Assembly (NCBI GenBank): GCA_018383815.1
Contig: JAHAWU010000026.1
Coordinates: 1 to 34,035 of the forward strand
From: Candidatus Jordarchaeia archaeon
GTDB taxonomy: Archaea; Asgardarchaeota; Jordiarchaeia; Jordiarchaeales; Jordiarchaeaceae
Direction of reading: 5' to 3'
Length of the DNA stretch: 34,035 nucleotides
Numbering within the stretch: the stretch's first letter is position 1; every line of letters begins with the position of its first letter. The notes under the pieces were generated by a model. That model saw only the letters and a program-made list of their open reading frames with translations, made no database searches and had not been told where the DNA came from. This document shows, one piece after another, positions 7,281 to 15,667 of the stretch. Both the position numbers and the translations under genes were made by a program.

Positions 7281-8054
7281 TTATTCTTTGATGGCAAATG
7301 CTCTGCAGGGTAGGGCTGTTACAGGTATTGATTTTTCTGCCATGCTGTCTTGGGGTTCCAATTTTAGAGGAGGGAAACAGAGGATGAAGCTTTCCTTGTC
7401 CCTAACTTTTTCAAGGTTGAGGTTTTGGATGACCATGCAGTTTGCGTTTAGTAGAGTTGTGAGGTTTGTGGATTTTGGATCTTTTATTGGTTGTAGGAAG
7501 CCATTTGCTCCCTCATCAACAATGTATGGGAAGGAGGGTGGAAAATCGGGCAGGTCTAGTGCTGGGCAATCGATTCCAAGCGCAACCAGACCAAAATCTG
7601 CAATAATTTCGGCGCATCTTCTTTCAAGCGTTGGGAAATTGGTGAAGTATTTTTCTTGATCTGTTTTCCAGAGTTTGCCGTACCCAGTCTTTACCAGTAG
7701 CACTTTGCCTTTTAGGGTGATTATATCTTTGAGCTTCTCTATTAGCTCGTCGGCTGTAATAAGTTCGTTTTCACCTTTTTTGAATTCAACTGTTAGAGCC
7801 TCACATACAAAGCTTGATATATCATAGTCGTGAGGCTTTTTGCCAGCCAAAAATAGGGAGGAGGGGAAATCAATGTGTGTTCCACAATGTGTTTCCAAAT
7901 TAATGATTGCAGATAGGTAGTGGTAGGCTTGATTTTCTATGGTTATGGTGTGTCCCACGGTTTTTACTTGAAATTCGTAATTGAAAGAATTCGGAAATGC
8001 TGCTCTACCTATAAAATCATAGAGGTAAGGCTGAGTTAAATCGATCGTCTTCAA
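7281..8054 (-). CDS. Cyclase / kynurenine formamidase-like metal hydrolase
   Basis: 257 aa on the minus strand, TTG start at 8054 with GGGGAG eight bases upstream. The motif HCGTHID (residues 56-62) matches the H-x-GTH-x-D metal site of the cyclase/arylformamidase family (PF04199). Members hydrolyse amide-like bonds such as N-formylkynurenine, or act as polyketide cyclases. The usual next motif P-x-H-F is FPSSLF here (63-68), so one expected His is absent. A second conserved patch, LGIDCPALD (around 178-186), is present. The gene is convergent with hdrA, with T-rich DNA between them (7250-7258), and divergent from the regulator at 8333, a likely regulatory partner. Substrate unknown. Confidence 0.8.
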   Translation of the reverse strand: MKTIDLTQPYLYDFIGRAAFPNSFNYEFQVKTVGHTITIENQAYHYLSAIINLETHCGTHIDFPSSLFLAGKKPHDYDISSFVCEALTVEFKKGENELITADELIEKLKDIITLKGKVLLVKTGYGKLWKTDQEKYFTNFPTLERRCAEIIADFGLVALGIDCPALDLPDFPPSFPYIVDEGANGFLQPIKDPKSTNLTTLLNANCMVIQNLNLEKVRDKESFILCFPPLKLEPQDSMAEKSIPVTALPCRAFAIKE

Positions 8055-8250
8055 AAATGCACTCCCCTATCACTTTATTTTTCTTCATTGTCCATCTTGT
8101 ACAATGGTTTTTAATCTTAAATTTCGCCTTTTTTAGGCCGCTCTCTGTTCATTTATTGTGTCTAAAATAGATTAATTTTCCCCTTTTAAAATATATTTTC
8201 TATTTTTTGGTTTAGTTACTAGAAAAAAATTAAAAGGCTTATCCCATTTC

Positions 8251-8258
8251 TTTATATT
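8251..8258 (+). promoter_or_regulatory. TATA box for the double winged-helix regulator
   Basis: TTTATATT with an A-rich stretch upstream (8221-8235). A start near 8278 would leave a 55-nt leader. The 278-bp divergent region 8055-8332 must also hold the cyclase promoter on the other strand. I see no clear operator palindrome in it. Confidence 0.4.
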
Positions 8259-8332
8259 GACTCAAATCTTGTGGGGTTGGTTTCAAACGTTTTTGGTAGT
8301 TTATTTTTTCACTGTTGGTAGAGGGTGTTGTC

Positions 8333-9013
8333 TTGTCTGAGAAGAGGCTTACTTTGTTGTTCCACCCGGTGCGCAGAGAAATTTATAGGATGATCTGTGA
8401 AAAACCCGGAACCTACTTCTTGGAAATTGCAAGCGAGCTGGCTACTCCTCCTGGTACCCTCTCTTGGCATCTTAGAACCCTGCAGAAAGCGGGGCTAATT
8501 GGCAGCTTTAAGTATGGGGGAAAATTGGTTTACTTTCCCAAGGTTCTGCGTGATAAGGAGACTGAGAAGGCCTATTTCAATCTCAGGAGCGAGACTGCCA
8601 AGAAAATATTCCGCTACATTCTTGATCATCCGGGCTGTCACCAGAGGGAGATAGCGAAAAATTTAGGTGTTCACCATGACACTGTTCGCTGGCACGTGGG
8701 AAAAATGGTTGAGACCAACCTAATAGATATGAAAAAGGAGGGGCGGAGAGTACACTACTTTCTGGGGGAAATGGGTAAAAAGTTACTTGAAGGGAGTTTA
8801 AACGTCATCACGGATGCCTTTGTACTATATTTAATGGACAGGCTGACTGAGCGGGCGCAAAACCCCGAAATAATAGGCAAGAGTAGCGATAGGGTTTCCG
8901 TTAAACTTGACTGCCCAGACTTGCAGGAAGACTGCACCCTAGTAATCCAACTAAAGAAGTGGGAATTTGGCAACGATAAAAAGGAAACACACGAAAAGGT
9001 TGAACATATCTAA
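8333..9013 (+). CDS. Transcriptional regulator with two winged-helix domains
   Basis: 226 aa from TTG 8333, with GAGGG (8321-8325) seven bases upstream; the longer frame from TTG 8315 would overlap this site. Two ArsR/MarR-like winged-helix domains lie in tandem. The first covers about residues 8-75 (helix-turn-helix around FLEIASELATPPGTLSWHLR), the second about 88-150 (QREIAKNLGVHHDTVRWHV). Both contain the same W-H-L/V recognition-helix ending, so the protein looks like an internal duplication, common in archaeal regulators. The C-terminal 75 residues are acidic and hold two Cys (CPDLQEDC). There is no ligand domain. Its position divergent from the cyclase gene suggests local control or autoregulation; this is inference. 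Confidence 0.85.
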   Translation: MSEKRLTLLFHPVRREIYRMICEKPGTYFLEIASELATPPGTLSWHLRTLQKAGLIGSFKYGGKLVYFPKVLRDKETEKAYFNLRSETAKKIFRYILDHPGCHQREIAKNLGVHHDTVRWHVGKMVETNLIDMKKEGRRVHYFLGEMGKKLLEGSLNVITDAFVLYLMDRLTERAQNPEIIGKSSDRVSVKLDCPDLQEDCTLVIQLKKWEFGNDKKETHEKVEHI

Positions 9014-9081
9014 AGGAATGTAGGGACGTTTCTGGGTGTGAACCCCGCCTTCGTTTATCACGCCACTCTTTTTAGGATTAT

Positions 9082-9741
9082 TCACTTCCTGAGTATCAGG
9101 GGAAGCTTTGCAACACTTTCCAAAATGAAGTTCGGGTTTTCTTTTGCCAGAATCTCTTTTTTTATGCCTCCACTTAATACCGCTACGGTTACTGCCCCAA
9201 TGCTTTTGCCAGATCTGATGTCTGCCACGTAGTCTCCCACATACATGCTCTGTGGGGGGCTGTGGCCCAAAATGCTTAACGCTTTTAGAAGGTTCTGTTC
9301 CTTGGAAAAATAGGTCTCATTCCTATTTTGTTCCTTTAACCTAGTTAGAACTATATCTACGAATTGGTCTAATTCATACCTTTTTAACTCTGACCAGACA
9401 CTTTCAACACTTGCAATTCTGCCGGTAACAACACCAATACTTAATCCCAGCTTTCTTAACTGTTGGAGGGCTTCCTTTGAGCCTGGGATACTGGATTCAC
9501 CTGGGGACATATTCTTGGAATAGTTTTCCAGAAAATAATCCCAAAACTGTACCGCTAATTCTTCTGGCACTATACTATCAAGGGAAGCGTTGGAGTACAC
9601 TTCCTCAAAAGCATTTTTGCTCAAAACTGGTAAGCCAAAATTCTCCAGAGACTTGTTAAAAACCAAGTAGAATCGGCTTCTGGTGTCTATCAATGTTCCA
9701 TCCAAGTCAAATAGTATAGCTCTAATGTCTTTAAGATTCAA
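9082..9741 (-). CDS. HAD-family phosphatase (phosphoglycolate phosphatase-like)
   Basis: 219 aa, TTG start at 9741 with GGAGAG seven bases upstream on the minus strand. All four HAD motifs are visible: I, FDLDGTL with nucleophile D12 and acid D14; II, VVTGR with T106; III, a Lys near 147; IV, GDYVADI with D170 and D174. An alpha-helical cap lies between residues about 18 and 85, as in subfamily IA enzymes such as phosphoglycolate phosphatase and PpaX. The exact substrate cannot be read from sequence. It is convergent with the regulator at 8333 and divergent from gltX. Confidence 0.88.
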   Translation of the reverse strand: MNLKDIRAILFDLDGTLIDTRSRFYLVFNKSLENFGLPVLSKNAFEEVYSNASLDSIVPEELAVQFWDYFLENYSKNMSPGESSIPGSKEALQQLRKLGLSIGVVTGRIASVESVWSELKRYELDQFVDIVLTRLKEQNRNETYFSKEQNLLKALSILGHSPPQSMYVGDYVADIRSGKSIGAVTVAVLSGGIKKEILAKENPNFILESVAKLPLILRK

Positions 9742-9901
9742 GGTTCAGCTCTCCTGCCTACGATTGGTAAACTTGCAAAAACTGCCTCTATGCCATGTTT
9801 GGTGACGCATTGAGGTAATCTTATAATTGACGAATATCATTTTGTTTCCTAAACACACTTTAGACATTCAGGCTTTAAAAACTGCTCGTGGGAGACTGTA
9901 A

Positions 9902-11635
9902 ATGTCGAAGAACCTTGAACAAATAATATTAAAGTATGCTCTGGCAAACGCTGTTAAGTTCGGTGGTACAGCTAACCAAAAGGCAGTTATGGGAAAAATA
10001 ATTGCGGAAAACCCTGACCTTAAGAGCCAGATTAAAGAGGTAGGCAAACTAGCCTCACAAATAATTGAAGACGTTAATAAGTATACTTTAGACCAACAGA
10101 AGAAGAAATTGCTGGAAATCGCTCCCGAACTTCTAGAGGAAGAAAAAAGGGTGGAGGCAGTAAAGGAGCTTCCTCCCCTCCCAAACGTTGAGCGTTACAA
10201 ACAGGTTGTCATGAGGTTGGCTCCCTATCCCTCAGGGCCCCTCCACATTGGTAACACCCGAATGGTCATTTTAAACGACGAATATGTTAGAAGATATGGA
10301 GGCAAGTTGATTCTGGTCTTCGATGATACCATTGGCAGCGAAGAGAAAAGAATTGAACCGGAAGCCTACGATCTTATAAGGGAAGGACTTGAATGGCTGG
10401 GAGTCAAATGGCACCAGGAAATTTACAAATCCGACCGCATACCCGAATTTTACAAGTACTGTGAACAACTAATTTCCAAGAATGAAGCATACGTTTGCCT
10501 CTGTGAAGCAAAGGAGTGGAGAGACAAATACAAAGTAACTGGAAAGGCGTGTCCCCACCGCAATCAATCTTTGGAAGTGAATCTAGACTACTGGAAAAAG
10601 ATGCTGGAGGGCGATTACAGTGAGGGAGAGGCAGTGGTCAGGCTCAAAACTGGAATGGACTATCCAGACCCAGCTGTTAGGGATCACATTATAATGAGGA
10701 TATCTGAGAGGGAGCATCCCCGGGTTGGTTTAAAGTACCGCGTTTGGCCCCTCCTAGAATTCTCCTGGGCTGTCGATGATCATCTATTAGGGATAACCCA
10801 CATTCTACGCGGAAAGGACTTAATAAAGGAGGACATAATTGAGCAGCATGTCTGGAAGAAATTGGGTTGGCCCACTGTGGAATTTGTCCACTATGGAATA
10901 ATAACCTTTAAAGGCTTAAAACTCAGCAAATCTAAAGCTAGGAAACTAATAGAGAATGGAGTTTACCTGGGATGGTCCGACCCCCGAACCTGGAGTTTAC
11001 AATCACTAAGAAGACGGGGAATAAGGCCAGAGGCGATAAGAAGAGCAATGATTGATCTGGGTTTAAGTATGATAGACATTGAGTACAGCCCCGAGATTCT
11101 CTACGCCGTGAATAGAAAAATGGTGGATCCCTCCGCCCACCGCTATTTCTTCGTGGAGTCACCCACAGAGCTCACCGTCAAAAAGGTTCCCAACGGCGAA
11201 CTTGAAGCTAAACCTCTACTCCACCCCGATTTCCCAGAAAAGGGAACGCGAAAAATACCAGTAAGCGTCAAAAATGGTACGATTAAGGTTCTAGTCTCGG
11301 AGCAGGACAGAGCCATAATGAACGCTAATAGCATACTCCGCCTAAAAGACCTCATCAACATAGTTGTAAAAAACCTTAATCCGCTAGAATGTGAATTTCA
11401 CAGCCACACAATAGAAGAAGCCCGCGAAGTAAATGCGAAGATAATACACTGGGTACCTGTGGAGAAAAACGTTCCCATAACCGTCGTAAAACCCGATGGA
11501 TCACTTGTTAAAGGCTTTGGAGAGCCAATGTGTCAACAATTGAAAGAGGGCCAACTGGTCCAATTTGAGAGATACGGCTTCTGCAGAATAGACCAAGTAA
11601 CCCCCCAAATGGTGGCCTTCTTTGCCCATAACTAG
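9902..11635 (+). CDS. gltX: Glutamyl-tRNA synthetase, archaeal type
   Basis: 577 aa, ATG at 9902 with GGAGA (9891-9895) six bases upstream; a TTTAAAAA box at 9873-9880 could also give a nearly leaderless transcript. The protein has the archaeal N-terminal extension (about 1-100), then class-I motifs: HIGH as LHIGN (114-118) in PYPSGPLHIG, and KMSKS as KLSKS near residue 340. Between them lies a CLC...C..H zinc knuckle (CLCEAKEW through KACPHR). The C-terminus is the beta-barrel anticodon-binding domain of the GlnRS/archaeal GluRS group, not the helical bacterial one. It charges tRNA-Glu and, as is usual in archaea, probably only tRNA-Glu, with GatDE making Gln-tRNA. Monocistronic by position. 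Confidence 0.95.
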   Translation: MSKNLEQIILKYALANAVKFGGTANQKAVMGKIIAENPDLKSQIKEVGKLASQIIEDVNKYTLDQQKKKLLEIAPELLEEEKRVEAVKELPPLPNVERYKQVVMRLAPYPSGPLHIGNTRMVILNDEYVRRYGGKLILVFDDTIGSEEKRIEPEAYDLIREGLEWLGVKWHQEIYKSDRIPEFYKYCEQLISKNEAYVCLCEAKEWRDKYKVTGKACPHRNQSLEVNLDYWKKMLEGDYSEGEAVVRLKTGMDYPDPAVRDHIIMRISEREHPRVGLKYRVWPLLEFSWAVDDHLLGITHILRGKDLIKEDIIEQHVWKKLGWPTVEFVHYGIITFKGLKLSKSKARKLIENGVYLGWSDPRTWSLQSLRRRGIRPEAIRRAMIDLGLSMIDIEYSPEILYAVNRKMVDPSAHRYFFVESPTELTVKKVPNGELEAKPLLHPDFPEKGTRKIPVSVKNGTIKVLVSEQDRAIMNANSILRLKDLINIVVKNLNPLECEFHSHTIEEAREVNAKIIHWVPVEKNVPITVVKPDGSLVKGFGEPMCQQLKEGQLVQFERYGFCRIDQVTPQMVAFFAHN

Positions 11636-11697
11636 GACTTTTTATAACATCCCACAAAAATATAGGAAGCAAAAAAGCGAAAAAGAGGTTTCCTAAA

Positions 11698-12441
11698 CTG
11701 TTTCAAACACTATTAAATTACAACGCCTTCATTCTCTGCCTTGTTCCCCTCATTTTTGCCTCCTACCGCGATTGGAAAAGAGGAGCGGTGGAAAACCGAG
11801 TCTGGATAATCATGATATTATGTGGCTTAGCCATCACCGTAGCTAGATGGATTTACACCGCAGAATTACTATTACCCCTCTTTTCAATCATAATTACCTT
11901 TCTGGTTTCCCTGCTCCTACACGTTTGCAAAATCTTTGGAGGGGCGGACGCGAAGGCTCTGACATGCACCGCGCTGATTCTCCCACAGAATGTTTCGACT
12001 TCTCTCACCCCCATCTTCGCCCTCACGGTACTTCTCAACACTTTTATTCTCCTAGGCATACTCTACACTGCAATACTAGGCTACAACCTAACACAGTATC
12101 TAAAGGGGAACGACCTATTCTCAGAGCTGGATTCAAAGTCTGCGTGGAAGAAACTTGTAATTCTCTTAACCTGCATCTGGCTAGAAAAACCCCCAAAAAG
12201 TAAACGTTTCCACCCCTTAAAGCACATTCCAGATAGCAAAACAGAAGCTTCCCCAATCTTCACCAGAAACAGAGGAAGCAAAGAAAAAATGGACTCTTTT
12301 AAAAGTAAGTCAAACGCTCAACCCTATGGGAAGGGTGTTTGGGTCTACTTTACCAAGCCCCTAATCCCCCTCATCACCCTCTCAGTAATGTTATCCTTTT
12401 TCCAAGGCGACTTCCTCTTATTTCTAATAAAATTCCTCTGA
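11698..12441 (+). CDS. A24 prepilin/prearchaellin peptidase with non-canonical start
   Basis: Polytopic membrane protein. The second catalytic motif, GGADAKAL, is the G-x-x-D signature of type IV prepilin peptidases (FlaK/PibD family). The first catalytic Asp lies in ASYRDWKRGAVENRVW, whose codons (11758-11805) are upstream of the first possible GTG (11788). No ATG, GTG or TTG occurs in frame back to the stop at 11629-11631. The best start is CTG 11698, eight bases after GAGGT (11685-11689), giving 247 aa with a first membrane helix NAFILCLVPLIFA as in FlaK. Further membrane segments follow, with a basic soluble loop around 12200-12340 and a C-terminal helix. It would cleave class III signal peptides of pilins or archaellins. 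Alternatives are a sequencing error or a 5'-damaged gene. Confidence 0.75.
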   Translation: MFQTLLNYNAFILCLVPLIFASYRDWKRGAVENRVWIIMILCGLAITVARWIYTAELLLPLFSIIITFLVSLLLHVCKIFGGADAKALTCTALILPQNVSTSLTPIFALTVLLNTFILLGILYTAILGYNLTQYLKGNDLFSELDSKSAWKKLVILLTCIWLEKPPKSKRFHPLKHIPDSKTEASPIFTRNRGSKEKMDSFKSKSNAQPYGKGVWVYFTKPLIPLITLSVMLSFFQGDFLLFLIKFL

Positions 12442-12576
12442 ATCGCAAAAAGTGGTAAGCACCCTCATAAGACCAAGAACTATCTCCTGTTCCCCACAAA
12501 AAATTATTTACTTCTAGACGCTCACAAATATTCTTTTATGGTAGAAACGCAACGTTTAAACACTGGAGGAAAAGTT

Positions 12577-13641
12577 ATGGAAGAACTAAAACAGCTCCTC
12601 AAAAAACTGGTAGAAGCAAACGGGCCCTCAGGACACGAAGAAAATGTTAGAAACATCATCAAGGAAGAATTAGCCAACCACGTGGATGAAATAAAGGTGG
12701 ATAACCTAGGAAACCTCATATGCACAAAGAAGGGAGCAAAAGACACCCCCAAAGCCATGATTCTAGCCCACACTGACGAGATAGGGATGCTGGTAAGATA
12801 TATAGAAAAGGAGGGCTTCATAAGATTCTCATATCTGGGAGGATTCTTCGACCAAATGGTCCTAGGCCAGAGAGTACTAATACACACAGAAAAAGGCGAC
12901 ATCAAAGGAGTAATAGGATCAGTGCCACCCCACCTTCTACCTGAAGAGGAAAGAAAAAAACCCATAGACCGGGACAAAATGTTCATAGACATAGGGGCCA
13001 CCTCCAGAGAACAGGCAGAGGGATGGGGTGTAAAAATAGGCAACCCCATCACCTGGCTCGGCCAACTGGAAGAATTAGGAAACAACATGGTAACAGGCAA
13101 AGCCTTCGACGATAGGGCCGGCTGCGCAGTCATGGTGCAAGCACTCAAAGAAGTAAAAGCCCAATGCACAGTAATCGGAGTCGCATCAGTCATGGAAGAA
13201 GTGGGACTAAGAGGAGCCCAAACCTCAAGTTTCACAGTAAATCCCGACCTAGCCATCGCCATCGATGTATCAGCAACTGGAGACCACCCCGGAGTAGAAG
13301 AAAGACAAATCCCAGTAAAAATAGGAAAAGGACCAGGAATAACCATAGCCGATGGAAGACGGGAAAGTCTAGGCGGAGGCCTCATATCCCACCCCAAAGT
13401 GCTAAAACTTATAACAGAAACCGCCCAAAAAAACAACATACCCTACCAACTGGAGATTTTTGAGGGAGGAACCACCGACGCCACAGCCGCAGCAACATCC
13501 AGGGGGGGAGTACCCTCCGCCACAATCAGCATACCCACACGCTACATCCATTCTCCCATAGAGGTACTAAGCCTTGAAGACCTATCAAACGCCGTCAAAC
13601 TCCTAAAACTCTCCCTAGAAAACGCCCACAAATACTTCTAA
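12577..13641 (+). CDS. M42 family (TET-like) aminopeptidase/endoglucanase-type
   Basis: 354 aa. ATG 12577 is chosen because GGAGGA (12565-12570) is six bases upstream; ATG 12538 would add 13 poorly conserved residues. The co-catalytic zinc ligands and catalytic acids of family M42 are present: H65 and D67 (AHTDEIG), D178 (FDDRAG), E207 and E208 (MEEVGLRG), D230 (AIDVS), H325 (YIHSP). In archaea these form dodecameric cytosolic TET particles that trim peptides from their N-terminus. The gene is followed by a T-rich terminator and then mtxX, 62 bases downstream. Its codons end overwhelmingly in A or C, unlike many neighbours. Confidence 0.93.
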   Translation: MEELKQLLKKLVEANGPSGHEENVRNIIKEELANHVDEIKVDNLGNLICTKKGAKDTPKAMILAHTDEIGMLVRYIEKEGFIRFSYLGGFFDQMVLGQRVLIHTEKGDIKGVIGSVPPHLLPEEERKKPIDRDKMFIDIGATSREQAEGWGVKIGNPITWLGQLEELGNNMVTGKAFDDRAGCAVMVQALKEVKAQCTVIGVASVMEEVGLRGAQTSSFTVNPDLAIAIDVSATGDHPGVEERQIPVKIGKGPGITIADGRRESLGGGLISHPKVLKLITETAQKNNIPYQLEIFEGGTTDATAAATSRGGVPSATISIPTRYIHSPIEVLSLEDLSNAVKLLKLSLENAHKYF

Positions 13642-13652
13642 CAATCCCACCT

Positions 13653-13661
13653 CCCCTTTTT
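13653..13661 (+). terminator. T-rich terminator after the M42 peptidase gene
   Basis: CCCCTTTTT, 11 nt after the stop codon, matching the C-run/T-run pattern at 371 and 2262. Confidence 0.45.
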
Positions 13662-13703
13662 ATGGAACACTCCTAATAAATTTCAAAACAGGTGTAAGCT
13701 CCC

Positions 13704-14555
13704 TTGATTTTCGAAAAACTGTCGGAAATCGCTAAAAATTCGAAATCCACAATAGCCATAGGTGTAGGAGACCAAGAAGAGTACCTCCACAGGACAGTCC
13801 AAGCAGCCCAAAAAGCAGCCCAAAGAGGAGTAGCCAAAATAATAGTCCTAGGAAACATAGAAAAAATCCCAAAAAAATACCCGAAAAAAGAAACCATCCA
13901 GATCCAAAGCTCCCTCACCCCCGAAGAAACAATCCTAAAAATGCTATCCTCAAACGAAGTAGATGCCGTGGTACGCGGCTCCCTACCAGCCACCAGCTTC
14001 CTAAAAAATGTAAAAGCACAATTCAACGTCAAAAACCTCCGCAGAATCGCACTGCTGGAATCCGCCAACGGCCACCAATTCTTCTTCGCCCCAGTAGGAA
14101 TAGATGAAGCAAGAACCATACCGGAAAAAATCAACTTCGTACAGGAAGGAGTCAGCCTCATACAAAAAATAGGAATCACACCCAAAGTCGCCATACTATC
14201 CGGCGGAAGAGCCGGAGACATAGGAAGAGACCCCATAGTGGACCAAACAATAAAGGAAGCCGAAGAAGCCGTACAAGAAATCAAAAAAAGAAACATCACA
14301 CAAAACATAGAAAACTACCAAATCCTCATAGAAGACGCCATAAAAAATCAAGCCAACCTCATACTCGCACCCGACGGAATCTCCGGAAACCTAATCTACA
14401 GAACACTAATACACCTAGGCAAAGGAAAATCCTACGGAGCCCCCTACACCAACATACCCAAAACCATAATAGACACATCCCGAGTAGGACCAATAAACGA
14501 ATACCTAGGAGCAATAATCCTAGCCAGCGCCCTAGCAACCAAAAAAATCAAATAA
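13704..14555 (+). CDS. mtxX: MtxX / methanogenesis marker 4-like protein
   Basis: 283 aa, TTG start at 13704 with GGTG (13691-13694) upstream. It belongs to the phosphate acetyl/butyryl-transferase fold group. The segments VRGSLPATSFL, RIALLESANGHQFFFAPVGI, ILSGGRAGDIGRD and APDGISGNLIYR match MtxX, a protein first noted beside methyltransferase genes in methanogens and used as a methanogen marker. Its biochemical role is unproven. As with M42 just upstream, nearly all third codon positions are A or C. The gene converges with the ABC ATPase at 14634. No methanogenesis genes other than hdr lie in the window, so a wider role, for example in C1 or acyl-phosphate metabolism, is possible. Confidence 0.82.
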   Translation: MIFEKLSEIAKNSKSTIAIGVGDQEEYLHRTVQAAQKAAQRGVAKIIVLGNIEKIPKKYPKKETIQIQSSLTPEETILKMLSSNEVDAVVRGSLPATSFLKNVKAQFNVKNLRRIALLESANGHQFFFAPVGIDEARTIPEKINFVQEGVSLIQKIGITPKVAILSGGRAGDIGRDPIVDQTIKEAEEAVQEIKKRNITQNIENYQILIEDAIKNQANLILAPDGISGNLIYRTLIHLGKGKSYGAPYTNIPKTIIDTSRVGPINEYLGAIILASALATKKIK

Positions 14556-14633
14556 AAATCAAACCAAAAAGATAAGACAAAAATATAATCCCCATTGAAA
14601 ACCAATTTCCACGATAATCCATGGTAGAAAAAA

Positions 14634-15638
14634 TCACTCGAAACTAATGCTGAAAACGTCCTTCTTTGCGCCAAAGGCCCCCTGAGAAAATAGTCTGAAG
14701 TAGTCCCCAAAAGTCGCATCAGTCTCCTCCAACTCTAAAGGCTCAAGACCCTTAGCATAAAACTCCTCCACAAGCCCAGCCAAATTATGCTCACCCTCCT
14801 TGGGGAAAACCTTCAAAGTATTCCTACCAACAACCAAAAAATACTTAACAGACTTGACTCTCTCCACACGCTTCTGGTCATCCACAGTGAAGCGTTTAAA
14901 CTTCACCCTAAAACACTTACCCCCATTAGGCAACTTCCTAAGAAAACTCTTAGGCTCCCCAAAAATAGCAACCCTTCCCCTATCCAGAATAACAATTCTG
15001 TCACTGTAATCCGCAGTCTCCAAATCATGAGCCACAATACAAATAGTAACACCCAGCTGCCTATTCAAATCACGCAAATAATTAAGCAACTCAATACGAA
15101 GATGAGCATCTATTCCCGTGAGGGGCTCGTCAAGGAGTAGTACTTTTGGGTTGTGGATGAGTCCTATGCATATGGAGGCTCTCTTCTTTTCTCCTCCAGA
15201 GAGGTTTTTGAATGGTTTCTTCATCATTTCTTCATTATCGAATCCCAGTATTTGGAGTATTTGTCTTGCTCTTTTCTCGATTAGGTCGCTGGGCAGGTTG
15301 TACATTTTTCCGAAGAAGTAGGCGTTTTTGAGTGCTGAGAATTCGGGGTATGCTGAGACTTCTTCGGGTTGGGGTACGTATCCTAATATTTCTTTGAGTT
15401 TTTCTCCTTCCTTTGTTGCGTCGCATCCCGCTATGTAGACTTCTCCTCTGGTTGGCTTTATCTGTGATGTTAAGACTCGGAGGCATGTTGACTTGCCTGC
15501 CCCAGAACCCCCTATTATGGCTAGTATTTCTCCTCGATTGGCGTAGAAGCTTACGTCCTGCAATATGGTGGATTTGCGTATTTTTACAGTCACGTTTCTT
15601 AGTTCAATGTCTTTATTGTTTGCCGGGCTGTTTTTCAT
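14634..15638 (-). CDS. ABC transporter ATPase (exporter, second subunit)
   Basis: 334 aa on the minus strand, ATG at 15638 with GAGGA eight bases upstream. Complete nucleotide-binding domain: Walker A GGSGAGKST, Q-loop GYVPQPEEV, signature LSGGEKKR, Walker B VLLLDEP, switch His in CIVAHDLE. A C-terminal extension of about 100 residues (FRVKFKRF onward, ending GDYFRLFSQGAFG) resembles the tail of the other ATPase in this operon. It is the last gene of the three-gene exporter unit, 29 bases after the permease. An abrupt change in third-position base use occurs within the gene at about 15110. The substrate is unknown; the subgroup is that of ABC-2 drug, lipid or polysaccharide exporters. Confidence 0.93.
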   Translation of the reverse strand: MKNSPANNKDIELRNVTVKIRKSTILQDVSFYANRGEILAIIGGSGAGKSTCLRVLTSQIKPTRGEVYIAGCDATKEGEKLKEILGYVPQPEEVSAYPEFSALKNAYFFGKMYNLPSDLIEKRARQILQILGFDNEEMMKKPFKNLSGGEKKRASICIGLIHNPKVLLLDEPLTGIDAHLRIELLNYLRDLNRQLGVTICIVAHDLETADYSDRIVILDRGRVAIFGEPKSFLRKLPNGGKCFRVKFKRFTVDDQKRVERVKSVKYFLVVGRNTLKVFPKEGEHNLAGLVEEFYAKGLEPLELEETDATFGDYFRLFSQGAFGAKKDVFSISFE

Positions 15639-15667
15639 TTTTGTTTTCCTCTTTTGTGGGTTTGGGT

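Noticed and set aside
11788-11790. GTG as start of the prepilin peptidase
   Set aside because: It would remove the first catalytic motif (YRDWKR) and the first membrane helix, both encoded upstream in frame.
12538-12540. ATG 12538 as start of the M42 peptidase
   Set aside because: The GGAGGA site at 12565 points to ATG 12577, and the extra residues do not resemble the family's N-terminus.
12522-13439. 305-aa minus-strand frame opposite the M42 peptidase
   Set aside because: A mirror of a strongly A/C-biased gene, rich in Ser/Pro/Trp/Met, without motifs; the plus-strand gene has all catalytic residues.
13673-14308. 211-aa minus-strand frame opposite mtxX
   Set aside because: Same mirror effect of biased third positions; no recognisable domain.
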